From: Phymatolithon calcareum
Taxonomy: Eukaryota > Rhodophyta > Florideophyceae > Hapalidiales
Direction: 5' to 3'
Assembly: GCA_977006965.1 (NCBI GenBank)
Contig: OZ345382.1
Coordinates: 1,674,001-1,738,000, forward strand
DNA: 64,000 nucleotides
Part shown: positions 30,600-39,379 of the stretch, one piece after another
Position numbering within the stretch: the stretch's first letter is position 1
How the letters are laid out: the number at the start of each line of letters is the position of its first letter
Translations under genes and position numbers: made by a program
Notes under the pieces: generated by a model
Seen by the model: the letters and a program-made list of their open reading frames with translations, nothing else
Databases searched by the model: none
Told to the model about the DNA's origin: nothing

Positions 30600-30760
30600 A
30601 GAATACGAAGTTGAGAAGATCCTCGCGCACCGTAAGCACCGAGGAAAAACACAAAACTTCGTTAAGTGGAAAGATATCCTGACCACGAAAATATATGGCA
30701 GAGTCCCGAAGACCTCCGAAATTCGCCAGACGTACTCAAAGAACACCAGCAATCGAGACG
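30600..30760 (+). other. Chromodomain in Chromo-B
   Basis: EYEVEKILAHRKHRGK then QNFVKWKD matches the first two strands of the fold; the tryptophan-containing third part is diverged. In chromoviruses this domain guides integration to heterochromatin by reading histone marks. Confidence 0.75.
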
Positions 30761-30771
30761 ATTCTCGTCTT

Positions 30772-30782
30772 AGGGGGAGGGG
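30772..30782 (+). other. Chromo-B polypurine tract
   Basis: AGGGGGAGGGG directly precedes the 3' LTR, as required for plus-strand priming. Confidence 0.85.
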
Positions 30783-31064
30783 TGTGGCGTCCAAACGCCA
30801 CTATCACACTCCCTACTTTCCTCTAAGACTAGCTCCCTTCAATTAGCCATTACAGCTTGCATATACAGCAGCCCTTACAGATAGTATTACAGTCATTACA
30901 GTACGGTAGGTTTCCATACGTACTTAGATCACTAAGGATCACTGAAGGCAAACCCTAGACCTGCTGCTTACAAAGCCTTACAGCGTACAAATGCTTACAT
31001 TATATTGCTTACAGTGTAAGCAATATAGAGGCGTGTGCCATTCTGGGCGATTCAAAACCCCACA
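30783..31064 (+). repeat. Chromo-B 3' LTR
   Basis: 282 bp, about 66 bp longer than the 5' LTR. Both ends match, but the middle is different: it holds about nine TTACAG-like words and a perfect 12-bp palindrome (31001-31012 and 31016-31027, loop AGT). No TATA box. Confidence 0.9.
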
Positions 31065-34000
31065 CACTCCCAGCGCGCAACGGACGAAAAGTACTCCGAT
31101 ATGCCGTACATAGACATCGGCGACAGCGACCCAGCCGAAAAGGCAGCACAAATCGCGCAACGAATCAAGGATGCCGAAGCGAGCGGCTTATCACCAGATG
31201 GTATCATCGAGCTAAAGGCAGTCCTACACGAATACGACGATGTGCTGCTTGTGCGACTTGAAAAAGGTCCAAGAGCCAAAGTAACTCCATTAGTACTCAA
31301 GGTGAACCCGAATGCCAGACCAGTTGTTGCATGGCCGCGACGATACAGCCGTGCCCAACGTACATTCATCTCCCATTACGTTTGCAAGCTGGAAGGTTTT
31401 AGTGTCCTCAAACTATGGAAGCAATGCAGATGGGAAGCAATGCAGGTGGGCGGCGGCGCCCGTGCTTGTACGCAAGCCGGGTGCTGCAAAATTTAGAATC
31501 ACTTTCGACATCCACCTCATTAACGCGGCAACAATACCGATTGTCTGGCCGATGCCAAATATCCATGCCGAACTCATGGACCTGACCGCGAGCACCTGTT
31601 TCGCGCTGATTGACTTCGTTAGCTGATATTTGGAGCAACCATTAGCAAGCGAGAGTCAAGAATACCATGGATTTACAACCCACGAAGGCACGTACATCTC
31701 GACAAGAGTTATGCAAGGTGGGAGACACGGAGGAATCTTCTTTCAGCAAACTGTCGAGCCCTGTTTCGCTGCACTACGAGCACAGCTGAAAGCATGGTTA
31801 GACGACTTGTCGGAAAATAAACTCTTGCAATGCATACGAACTTTCATGTCGGTATGCAGCAAAAAAGATCGCAAAGTATCGGCGAAAAAATCTATCATTT
31901 TCGCGAAACAAGTTAAATGGTGCACACGAATTATTGACTGCGACGGCGTCAAATTCTATCCTCGTAACTCTGTGGGACTGAAGAATTTGAGCAACCCACA
32001 AACGGCAGCAGAGATATCGGAATTCGTCAACTGCTTGCAATGGATGCCCACATCAATCCCTAATTTGCCGAGCGTGTCAAAAATTGCGGAAAATTATTGA
32101 AAAGGCGTACTCAAGGTCCGCGAAGCGAACCACGAGAAGCATCAAGGGTATGCAGCTCTCTTCCCTTGGATGGAGCGAAGCAGAAGACAAGGACTTTTCG
32201 TCGGTAAAGCAATCCCTTGAAAACGCGATCAAGCTAGCGTTCCCAGACACTTCGAAAACTATCTACATACACAGCGATACATATGATCGTTTCTGATCTG
32301 GTTGTGACCCAATATGATGCGAATGAGATTTCCAAACCGAAGCGCGAGCAAACTCATGAACGGCTGGCGTTTCTGGGATCACAATTTACGAAAACCCAAA
32401 TGGGATGGTCCATCTACGAGGAGGCATATGCAATTTTTCAAACCTTGAACAAGATGCTCATAGCAACCGAATACTCTCACGTCTACACTGATCACAGAAA
32501 CTTTCTGCTCATTTTCAATCCAAAGGCAATCAACGCGTCCGTGCGACAACAGGTTGTATCTAAAGTGCAGAGGTGGGCATTGTACCTATCCCAGTACCAG
32601 TAGACAATCGAGCACGTTTCGGACGAACTAAATGATATAGCGGATATGGTAACACGCTGGTGGAAGCATTATCGGCAGCAATCCAAGATCTCCCGTATCC
32701 AACTCTGCGAGCACGACATAAATCTGAGCACACCAGATAAAGACTTCAAGTGGCCAACGTTGGATGAAATACGCGCTTTGCAGAAAAAGTATAAAGAAGA
32801 AAGTCCGAAGTACTCACCACAGAAGGAGATATGGATTACTTCAAACGCCTACGAGATGCAACTAATTCTGATCACAAAATCGCACAAAGGAGTATCTGGG
32901 CACCGCGGCGTTGAATCAACGTTGAGCAATCTCCCAGCGAATTACCGTTGGAAATCGATGAATACGGATATCGCTGTTTTTGTCAAGCGCTGTCTTCATT
33001 GCATTGGTACACACAGCGGCGATCGAGTTACAAGACCATTTCTTAACATGTTTCACGCAATTTAGCAGAACGAGCTCACACATTTCGATTACCTTTACAT
33101 GGAACCCAGCTCCACTGGTCCCAAGTATTTTTTGGTCATCAAGGACGAACTTTCTTCTTATCTGTGGCTAGTGCCGTGCGAGCGTACAGACGCCGACTCG
33201 ACGGCGCAGGCCCTGTCGGAATGGATGAACGTTTTCACGCTTATGAAGCTATGGGGCAGTGACCAAGGCTCACATTTCAAGACCCGTGTGATTGACAAAC
33301 TGGCAAACAACAACGTCACTCACCACCATTTCGTTACAGCCTATTGCCCCTGGGTAAACGGAACGATTGAGCGCCTCATACGAGAAATCCTGCGCGCGTG
33401 TGAAGCTCTCCTTGCCGAGCTCAAGAGAGGCCCCCAAGACTGGCCGTCAGTAGTCCAGGTCATCCAATCCATCTTCAACAGTGCGCCTCTAAAATGCCTG
33501 GACAAGAAAGATGATGGAACATTCAGGCCACCTCTAGAAGTCATGACCGGCACCTTCTTACGGAACCAGTACCTAATGGAAAAATTGCGTGCTGCATCAC
33601 GCAAGTGCGCGCAATGAAGCTCATTTACGTCGAAGAGCTACAAGCAGCGATTGGAAACATGCACAAACCGACCGCATACGCTGTGAATAAGGTGCGAGTT
33701 AAGCAAATTACGGCCCATAACACAAAGATGAATGTTATTCAACCGGGTTTTTGCGCCGGTTATTTGGTTCTAGTTCGCCGTGCACACGAGCAAGGGCATA
33801 AATTAAGTTTTCGATCGATTGGACCGCGCATTGTATCTTAAGAAATCAACAACGTAGTCTATAAGGTCAAAGACCTAATTCGTTCGAACGAAGAGCAAGT
33901 TCACGCAACGCGCCTAGTGCTGTACAGAGAATATTGGAAGAACAAGCAAGTAACTGACAAGCTGATGGATCATGCTAAACACACCGAAGCTAATTATGAA

Positions 34001-34233
34001 ACTTTTGAGGAGATTATTGGCATAGGCGAGGCAGAAGACACGACATGGCTGCGCCTGCGATGGTTAGGCGTCCCAGATGAAAAAGACTTCAAAAGCGACT
34101 TGATATCATCCATCAAGACATCCCTGAACTCTTACAAGACTTCCTCCAACAATCGAAGAAGAAGAAACTTGCCAAGAAAGCACGGGACTTCATTTCATCA
34201 TTGTCGTCGTCCGCCGACAATGGGGAAATGTAG
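31065..34233 (+). pseudogene. Gypsy-A pol, C-terminal part (RT, RNase H, integrase)
   Basis: RT: FRITFDIHLINAATIPI, WPMPNIHAELMD, then AWLDDLSENKLL as the polymerase D-D site and KWCTRIIDCDGVKFYPRN. RNase H: IYIHSDTY, WSIYEEAYAIF, HVYTDHRNFLL and VSDELNDIADM supply D-E-D-D. Integrase: an H-H-C-C finger (HKGVSGHRG to KRCLHC), D in HFDYLYM, D in WGSDQGSHF and E in NGTIERL, so the D-D-E triad looks kept. A chromodomain-like tail has TTWLRLRWLGVPDE and a stop in the first bases of the LTR. Stops near 31496, 31624, 32098, 32601, 33063 and 33841 disrupt the frame. Confidence 0.85.
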
Positions 34234-34583
34234 AGCAGCTCGCGCTTTATCTTGCCACCTTGGCTTTGGTATTCGCCAAGGAGACACTGACGGGGATAGT
34301 TATCGACAGACAGCACTTAGCTGCCACTGGCAGTTGTGCACGACAGTGTTTCGCGAACATGGTGATCGCGAGACAGCATCCACCTAGGCCAATAAATGCG
34401 GTCGACTGAAGCGCATAAATAGTTCGTAGAGACCCCAAGTCTGAGAGAAGCTACAGGTCACACAACTGCCAACCTGTTCTCTTTAATTTCGCTAAAGAAA
34501 CCCTTTCCAACATTTGACTTCCCTGGTGCACGTGACAGGGCCTTGAATCCCGCTCCGAAGCAGGTGATCTGTGACACGTTACA
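34229..34583 (+). repeat. Gypsy-A 3' LTR
   Basis: 355 bp, starts TGTAGAGCAGCTCGCGC, ends GACACGTTACA. A GGGGAAA purine stretch precedes it at 34222-34228. Confidence 0.9.
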
Positions 34584-35110
34584 ATGTCTTTGGCGAAATT
34601 CCTGTTTTCCAAGAAGCGCTGATGTTCCCCTTTGCAAGTAGAAGCACGATGCGATGGTTTACTAACGTAGGAGCTTCATCAATCTTATTGATGGAAATCC
34701 ATAGAAGTACGGGGATATGTTGTGGAAACTATGGAGTTACTGATATCCAGGGAAATTTTTGCATTTGGATTTCCAAGAAACGCTGTCGCCGAGAGAGAGT
34801 CAAGAAGGATTATTTTTCAATTAAACATGTTGGAGCACCAGAGGGTTCCTCTGACATCAGGAAATCCATAGAAGTACGGGGATATGTTGTGGAAACTATG
34901 GAGTTACTGATATCCAGGGAAATTTTTGCATTTGGATTTCCAAGAAACGCTGTCGCCGAGAGAGAGTCAAGAAGGATTATTTTTCAAATAAACATGTTGG
35001 AGCACCAGAGGGTTCCTCTGACATCAGAAGCTCTGAGATCATTCATCAGATCGCTCTTAAAAACCGAATCTGTCTCCATTGCAACACTGCCGAGAGAGCT
35101 TCCGTATTGC
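34584..35110 (+). pseudogene. Ingi-like LINE RNase H fragment with internal tandem duplication
   Basis: Plus strand reads FQEALMFPFASRSTMRWFTN, matching FQATLTLQFSRGSTIRWFTD of RNase H at 52310-52370, then ETMELLISREI, LEHQRVPLTSEALRS and VSIATLPRELP, matching the region before the zinc motif. A 167-bp unit is duplicated in tandem (34693-34859 and 34860-35026). The RNase H active-site D in FTDSRS is FTNVGA here, so it is inactive. It adjoins the Gypsy-A LTR directly. Confidence 0.75.
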
Positions 35111-35194
35111 ATATATGAGCTGAGGTAATCTTTAACTGAAGCTGTTGGACGTTTCGTCTCCAGGCGTATTTTTCTTAGTCGAGCTAGTAAAAAC
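35111..35194. other. Unassigned short sequence
   Basis: Nothing recognisable. Confidence 0.3.
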
Positions 35195-35540
35195 CGTAGA
35201 CCTTTAAACATGCTTAAAAATGTGAACAATGGGCAGTTATTGCAGAAAAGTTTCAAGCCTTCAATTTTGGAAACCGAGCTCGACAGCATGTGGCAAAGCT
35301 GGAAAACAACCTGTCAGTAGATGGTCTTAAAGGAGATAAAAGACCGGATACCGAGAAAGCAATTAACGAGCTTTTTCGATTCAGCCAGTCTATCACTAGG
35401 TTTATGGAAAACGCAAAAGGACTGCTCTGAAATCAAGATACGAGAAGTTAAGTAGATATCTCTCCGGACACAAAGCCTAATATCGAGAACAATAGCAGCG
35501 AACCCACAAGAACACCACATAGAAGGTAGGACGATCTATG
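35195..35540 (+). pseudogene. LINE-C 3' end
   Basis: Encodes FGNRARQHVAKLENNLSV, then EKAINELFRFSQSITRFMEN and a stop near 35430, then the 3' UTR shared with 2490-2600. A 5'-truncated copy. Confidence 0.7.
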
Positions 35541-35780
35541 TTGCACTTAAATCGCCCTTTCTCTCGCGTACTCTGGCTACAGCGATATAGCGCTCACCTT
35601 TAAGATAAAGCTGGCAATTGATAGATGGGAAGGTTCTGAATTCATTGGCACCATATTCTTTTCTATGGAGTAAATGGCTGATTTGATAATTTTTCGAGCC
35701 CCGTACATTGAAGGTCATTTTGTCCCGGCTGTTACATGGATTCTTAGTTAAATAAACTTCAACTAAAAAAGCCTAAATAC
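35541..35780. other. Unassigned sequence
   Basis: Nothing recognisable. Confidence 0.3.
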
Positions 35781-35893
35781 GTCTGTGTCACTAAATCGAA
35801 AAACAGCACGTCAGTATCACTAATATGAAAAACAGCACTTTAGTGTCACTATTCTAAGAACGATGGTTCAGTGTCACTAATCCTAATAATCGC
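35781..35893 (+). repeat. 29-bp tandem array, left arm of foldback
   Basis: Four degenerate units carry GTGTCACTAA-like words starting at 35785, 35814, 35843 and 35871, spaced 29, 29 and 28 bp. Consensus is near TCAGTGTCACTAAT followed by an A-rich half and CAGCAC. Confidence 0.85.
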
Positions 35894-36119
35894 TCTTCTC
35901 TGTAACAAAAAGAAACTCAATAAGACACAATTATGCTCTTCTGGCAAAGTTTCAGAAACCTTTTCGAAAATATCAATGCCGATCATGTGAATAGATTTTC
36001 GTTATACTACACATATTAACTGCTGAACGTGAATGTATTTCTGCATGCAGTCGTGATTACGGCCAAATAGAGAGCCTGTTGTCAGTGCAGCTACAGTACC
36101 GTACAGGCCTCGGCACTAA

Positions 36120-36245
36120 CAGAAAGCCCTCCTCGCTCCAACACAAAAGAATGGGACACCCAAGAAACCGGGAAATTATCGCGACTGCTATCGATATGGA
36201 TCTGGTCGAGGTGTACGTTAACCACTGGTACAGTTTTCCATCTGA
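36120..36245 (+). pseudogene. LINE RT finger-domain remnant
   Basis: Reads KALLAPTQKNGTPKKPGNY, then TAIDMDLVEVYVNHWYSF in another frame, matching KALLVPIHKKG and TAIDMKLRTVYSKHWY at 56.2-56.3 kb. About 14 residues between are missing. Confidence 0.65.
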
Positions 36246-36266
36246 TAGCACCTTAATTTAGCTGGA

Positions 36267-36354
36267 GCTTAAGATTTCATAGGGAATAATCTGCTCCATA
36301 AAACTGTAGGCCTTCAGTTTTATGGAGCAGATCATTCCCGAGGAAAACTTGAGC
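36267..36354. repeat. Palindrome with about 40-bp arms, 8-nt loop
   Basis: The left arm (36267-36306), containing ATCTGCTCCATAAAACTG, pairs with the right arm (36315-36354); the inner 18 bp are perfect and the outer part has several mismatches. Loop: TAGGCCTT. Confidence 0.88.
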
Positions 36355-36690
36355 ATATTGCATTAAGTTGACCATTGAGAGCCATTAATCATGCCTGCGG
36401 TTTCGTGAGAGCTTTGTCATTGACCACAGAGCACTACTGCAAAAATTTCTCTTTGGCCCGATTTATCCACGTTATGGCCAATTCGACTTTGTCACGATTA
36501 GACGGATACAAAGGTAAACAATACCGCCCGATGAGTATCATATTGATTCTGAAAACCATGTGCACAACACCTGCAGCTTGCGAAACGTGGACTCGGTAAG
36601 GAGAATTACTCCTTGCCCACTTTTTACAAGATGAATAGACTTTTCAATAACTATTTCCAGAAAATTGTACATTTCTAGCTTCTGTAATTT

Positions 36691-36867
36691 TTAGTGACAT
36701 AGTCGATCCGTTTAGAGGATTAGTGACGCTGAGATGACATTTTTGGAAAATAGTAACACCAAGGCACTGTTTTTAAGATTAGTGACACTGACGTGTCATT
36801 CTGCAAAATAGTGACACTGAAATGTCCTTTCCGCGATTAGTGACACAGACGCGAGTATTAGTGACAC
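36691..36867 (-). repeat. 29-bp tandem array, right arm of foldback (inverted)
   Basis: Seven degenerate units with TTAGTGACAC-like words starting near 36691, 36720, 36749, 36779, 36808, 36837 and 36858; all but the last spacing are 29-30 bp. This is the reverse complement of the left array motif. Confidence 0.85.
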
Positions 36868-37349
36868 TGGAAATATGCGTCCATTTAAAAAAAGGTTTCA
36901 AACATTTACCTCCCGTGAGAGTGATCTGTCTCTGAAATAGAAATACGAATGAAGAGATCTCTCCATGGAGAATGGATATCACAGAAGAGATATATAAAGA
37001 AGAATCCTTTTCTAGGAAACGGAAAAGATATACAGCCCACACACGTTAAAACGACGGCACCCTAGAAACCTATATGCGCGATGTGTAGCGCCAAACCCTT
37101 TAGGCAGTCTTGACCGCCAAGAAGAGCGGTGATGTCGTTTCCTTGAGCCCAGGGGTCGAACCAATTTGATTGCTGGGGATTGTTGTCTATGAAGCAATAT
37201 CGCAATCCACTTGCTCCCAGAATATATTTGCAATCCAAACTGCAATCTCACCTCTCAACAGGGAGCAATCCCTACTACAATTCAACGATTCATAATGAAT
37301 CCCAACTTCAATTCGATAAATCGGCTACATTTTGTGGAGCGCAACGCGC
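36868..37349. other. Unassigned sequence with a segment shared with 44.5 kb
   Basis: 37130-37320 has repeated GATTGC and GCAATC words and a GGGTCGAACCAATTTGATTG stretch that matches 44610-44650 in reverse orientation. No coding. Confidence 0.4.
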
Positions 37350-38330
37350 TATTGTTTTTTTGAAACTGTTTAGTTGTTTATTTGAAACGCCTCATTAACA
37401 CTCCTCAGACTGTACGGGAGCAACTTTTCGTAACGTTTCTATTGTAGTATATCGCCTGGTCCTTAATACAGGGACTCGCCGTTCTCCATGTTGTCAATTA
37501 TGGTAACGCTGTAGAGTACTATGGAGTGTAATGACTTTTCCGTTCTTAACATCTCTCCGAGGTCCAGTTCTTACTTTTTGAAGTTCATGCGTATGGTTTC
37601 CATTTTGCGCTCTGCTGCCGTTCAGAATGTATCCGATATTTGCGTCGAGATCACTTGAGGGATCCTTCCGCTTGCGTATTTTATAGCCAGCTGTCCATGT
37701 CTCACCTTGTAAAACCTGAGGATGGCCGGGATCTCATCCGGTTTGTTCTATTGTCCTCTTTCTTCGAGCCTCGTGCCTTCTTTTGCGAACAGAATTCGTC
37801 GGAGTTGACCTGGAGATTTCCCTTCCTGCATATGTTTGAAGGGGGCCGCGAACTGTTCTTGTTGCAGCATCGTAGCAATATCGCGACTTGCCCACTGTAG
37901 TTCCCTGACGTTTCGCTCTTCCATTGGCTTGGCTAGAATAGCCGCCTTCCTTGCCTTTCCTCTTCGCAGCATCTTCGGCTCTAGTATTTCTCTCCTATGT
38001 TTTGGCGGTTGCATCCTGCACAGAAGACGGAGCCGCTCGATGCTTTCACTTGCCGTACCACAGAATACTTGGAAGAAGAATGTTCTTCTACTTCTTTGAT
38101 AGCTTTTTGTACCTTTGAGGTCCACGGTGTGAGATAGATAGCGTATTCCAACCTTGGTTCGATCAACGACTTGTAGATGCGTATGGCTTTCAGGGTGTTT
38201 ATCCCCTGAATGAATACCCCAATAAGCTTCAGTTGGTGTACCGCTGCTTTGGCGATTTTTATACGCCTGATTGTGCTTGTGAACGTAATTTCGGTTGGTC
38301 ACCACGCTCTTATGCTCCAGCAAGGTGGGT
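37350..38330 (-). mobile_element. LINE-C2, 3' half
   Basis: The minus strand encodes the connection and C-terminal domains: LEYAIYLTPWT, FCGTASESIERLRLLCRM, KHRREILEPKMLRRG, RELQWASRDIATML, then, after a frame change, KVRHGQLAIKYASGRIPQV and a terminus ending NMENGESLY before the 3' tail and A-rich end at 37350-37370. RT is missing. At least three frameshifts. This is the reference copy for the tails I call C2. Confidence 0.75.
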
Positions 38331-38840
38331 TCGAAAAATAAAATGCTTCAAAGAGTGGGTGATGGCTTATTTACGTATTACGTAGTTGCGCACATGGAAA
38401 CTGCATAAGTACACGATGCTGGGATTTTTTTCAAGACGCAAAGCAGTAACTTATAGAAACAGAAAGAACTGTGATGGATGGATGGATTCTGTTTTATTGA
38501 AGCTCGCTTAATCAATTATTATTGAACCTGAAAGACTTTTCGTTGCGCTACAATCCTTCGCTTACATTTTCATTTGGATTCCGGACATTTTCTCTAGACG
38601 TTATCAACTGCCATTTCTAGCATCTCTTTTCGAATTTCGGAAAGTCATTGCTTGGACATTAAGTTTGAAAAAACTGTGAGAGTTTCATCGACTTCAGAAT
38701 CTTCGTTTCTTGCTTGTTCTTGCCAGGGATAAGGGAAGAGGTGAAATAACCAGTGCGTGCAAAGAAGCCTCTGCTTCACTTTTAAAGAAATGTAACGTCG
38801 GAATTCAATTTCGACAGAAGGGAGAAAAAATGCTTTTTTC
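38331..38840. other. Unassigned sequence
   Basis: Nothing recognised. A T-rich stretch near 38490 and 38500 may be a remnant tail. Confidence 0.3.
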
Positions 38841-38844
38841 ACGG

Positions 38845-39017
38845 TGTAGGAGATATTTGATGATTTTATTTTGAGAGCTCCCAAACCCTCACCTTCGAGT
38901 AGCGGGCCAGCTCTTGCGATAATCTCTAAGCTAAAGTCGTCTGGATAATCAAAACGTTCTTGATTCGTAATTCTCTCCAAACAAGAGATCCTGTAAGTCT
39001 CTTGCACTGATACTTAC
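38845..39017 (-). pseudogene. LINE-A 3' end, cut by Gypsy-C
   Basis: TTTTATTTTGAGAGCTCCCAA and on (quoted as ATTTTGAGAGCTCCC) match the LINE-A terminus at 3890-3960, followed by the terminal codons. The copy stops at the Gypsy-C LTR. The other side of Gypsy-C does not clearly continue it. Confidence 0.65.
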
Positions 39018-39329
39018 TGCTATGGATAGCAGCTAGAGAACATTCAGCTTCTGGAGTGAATCAACTCTGCCTATTTTTTTTCGCTGTAGCAAACAAAAAA
39101 TATTATGTACTCTTTTGCGGGACACACAAGGGTATATACTTGCTTGCATGTCAATCCAAATTGGGTGAAACAAATTGGGGGTGCACAGAAAGGCGCACCG
39201 AAATCCCTATTGGGATGAACACGGGATCGATAATCCGTATCCGATATCATTACATATGCACAGCACACAATTATTGTGCTACATGCATACGCGTAATGCA
39301 CTGATCTGGGTGTGTCCAGATCATGTGCA
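39018..39329 (-). repeat. Gypsy-C 3' LTR (left)
   Basis: 312 bp; compared with the right LTR it has about 22 extra bp near 39056-39078 containing a T-run, plus scattered substitutions. Contains CAAATTGGGTGAAACAAATT. Confidence 0.9.
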
Positions 39330-39350
39330 ACAGTTCTCTCTTTCAAGAAA
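39330..39350 (-). other. Gypsy-C polypurine tract
   Basis: On the element strand TTGAAAGAGAGAACTG lies directly before the 3' LTR; GAAAGAGAGAA is the purine core. Confidence 0.55.
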
Positions 39351-39379
39351 CGACCGTCAGAGAGTCCTTAGCAGCTTGA

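Larger units (their letters stand above)
27386..30846 (+). pseudogene. Chromo-B pol: protease, RT, RNase H, integrase, chromodomain
   Basis: Protease: ILVDDSAELNYIS, with the usual D-S-G altered. [21 protein letters not shown] and the catalytic YLDDILIYS at about 28490. RNase H: VIVTTDASKKAIGALLEQ, then HDLELLAIV and a VQSDHHPV block. Integrase: an H-H-C-C finger ending GCRICQQTKA, then D in TMDFI, D in IISDRA and E in DGQSEIANRK. A chromodomain reads YEVEKILAHRKHRGKTQ then FVKWKD. Lesions: frameshifts near 27715, 28860 and 29270; in-frame stops at 28087, 28639, 29932 and 30472. The final frame runs into the 3' LTR. Confidence 0.9.
25311..31064 (+). mobile_element. Chromo-B, chromodomain Ty3/Gypsy element inserted in Gypsy-A
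   Basis: TG...CA LTRs (25311-25526 and 30783-31064) are flanked by an exact 5-bp duplication CACTC (25306-25310 and 31065-31069), as made by Ty3/Gypsy integrases. Between them lie a primer-binding site (25530), a zinc-finger ORF, gag with a zinc knuckle, pol (protease, RT, RNase H, integrase, chromodomain) and a polypurine tract at 30772-30782. It inserted into the pol of Gypsy-A and so is the younger element. Multiple in-frame stops and frameshifts make it defective. Confidence 0.95.
23197..34583 (+). mobile_element. Gypsy-A, outer Ty3/Gypsy LTR retrotransposon (split)
   Basis: Two 355-356 bp LTRs (23197-23552 and 34229-34583), beginning TGTAGAG and ending CGTTACA, bound gag-like and pol sequence on the plus strand. 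Chromo-B interrupts it at 25311-31064. Gag, protease, RT (WLDD type), RNase H, integrase and a chromodomain-like C-terminus occur in order, all with stops or frameshifts. The RT style is one I associate with oomycete Gypsy elements. The 5-bp flanks differ (GAGGT and ATGTC), so no TSD is seen, and each side is a different LINE type. Confidence 0.88.
35894..36690. other. Core between the two inverted 29-bp arrays
   Basis: It holds a LINE RT remnant (36120-36245) and a 40-bp-arm palindrome (36267-36354), which lies almost exactly at the midpoint between the arrays. No transposase was found. A plus frame at 36375-36599 (74 codons) is unrecognised. Confidence 0.4.

Noticed and set aside
35781-36867. 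CRISPR-like array because of 29-bp periodicity
   Set aside because: The units are contiguous and degenerate with no unique spacers, occur in inverted arrays, and the DNA is eukaryotic.
37140-37165. tRNA gene suggested by GGGGTCGAACC
   Set aside because: No cloverleaf with acceptor and anticodon arms could be drawn around it.
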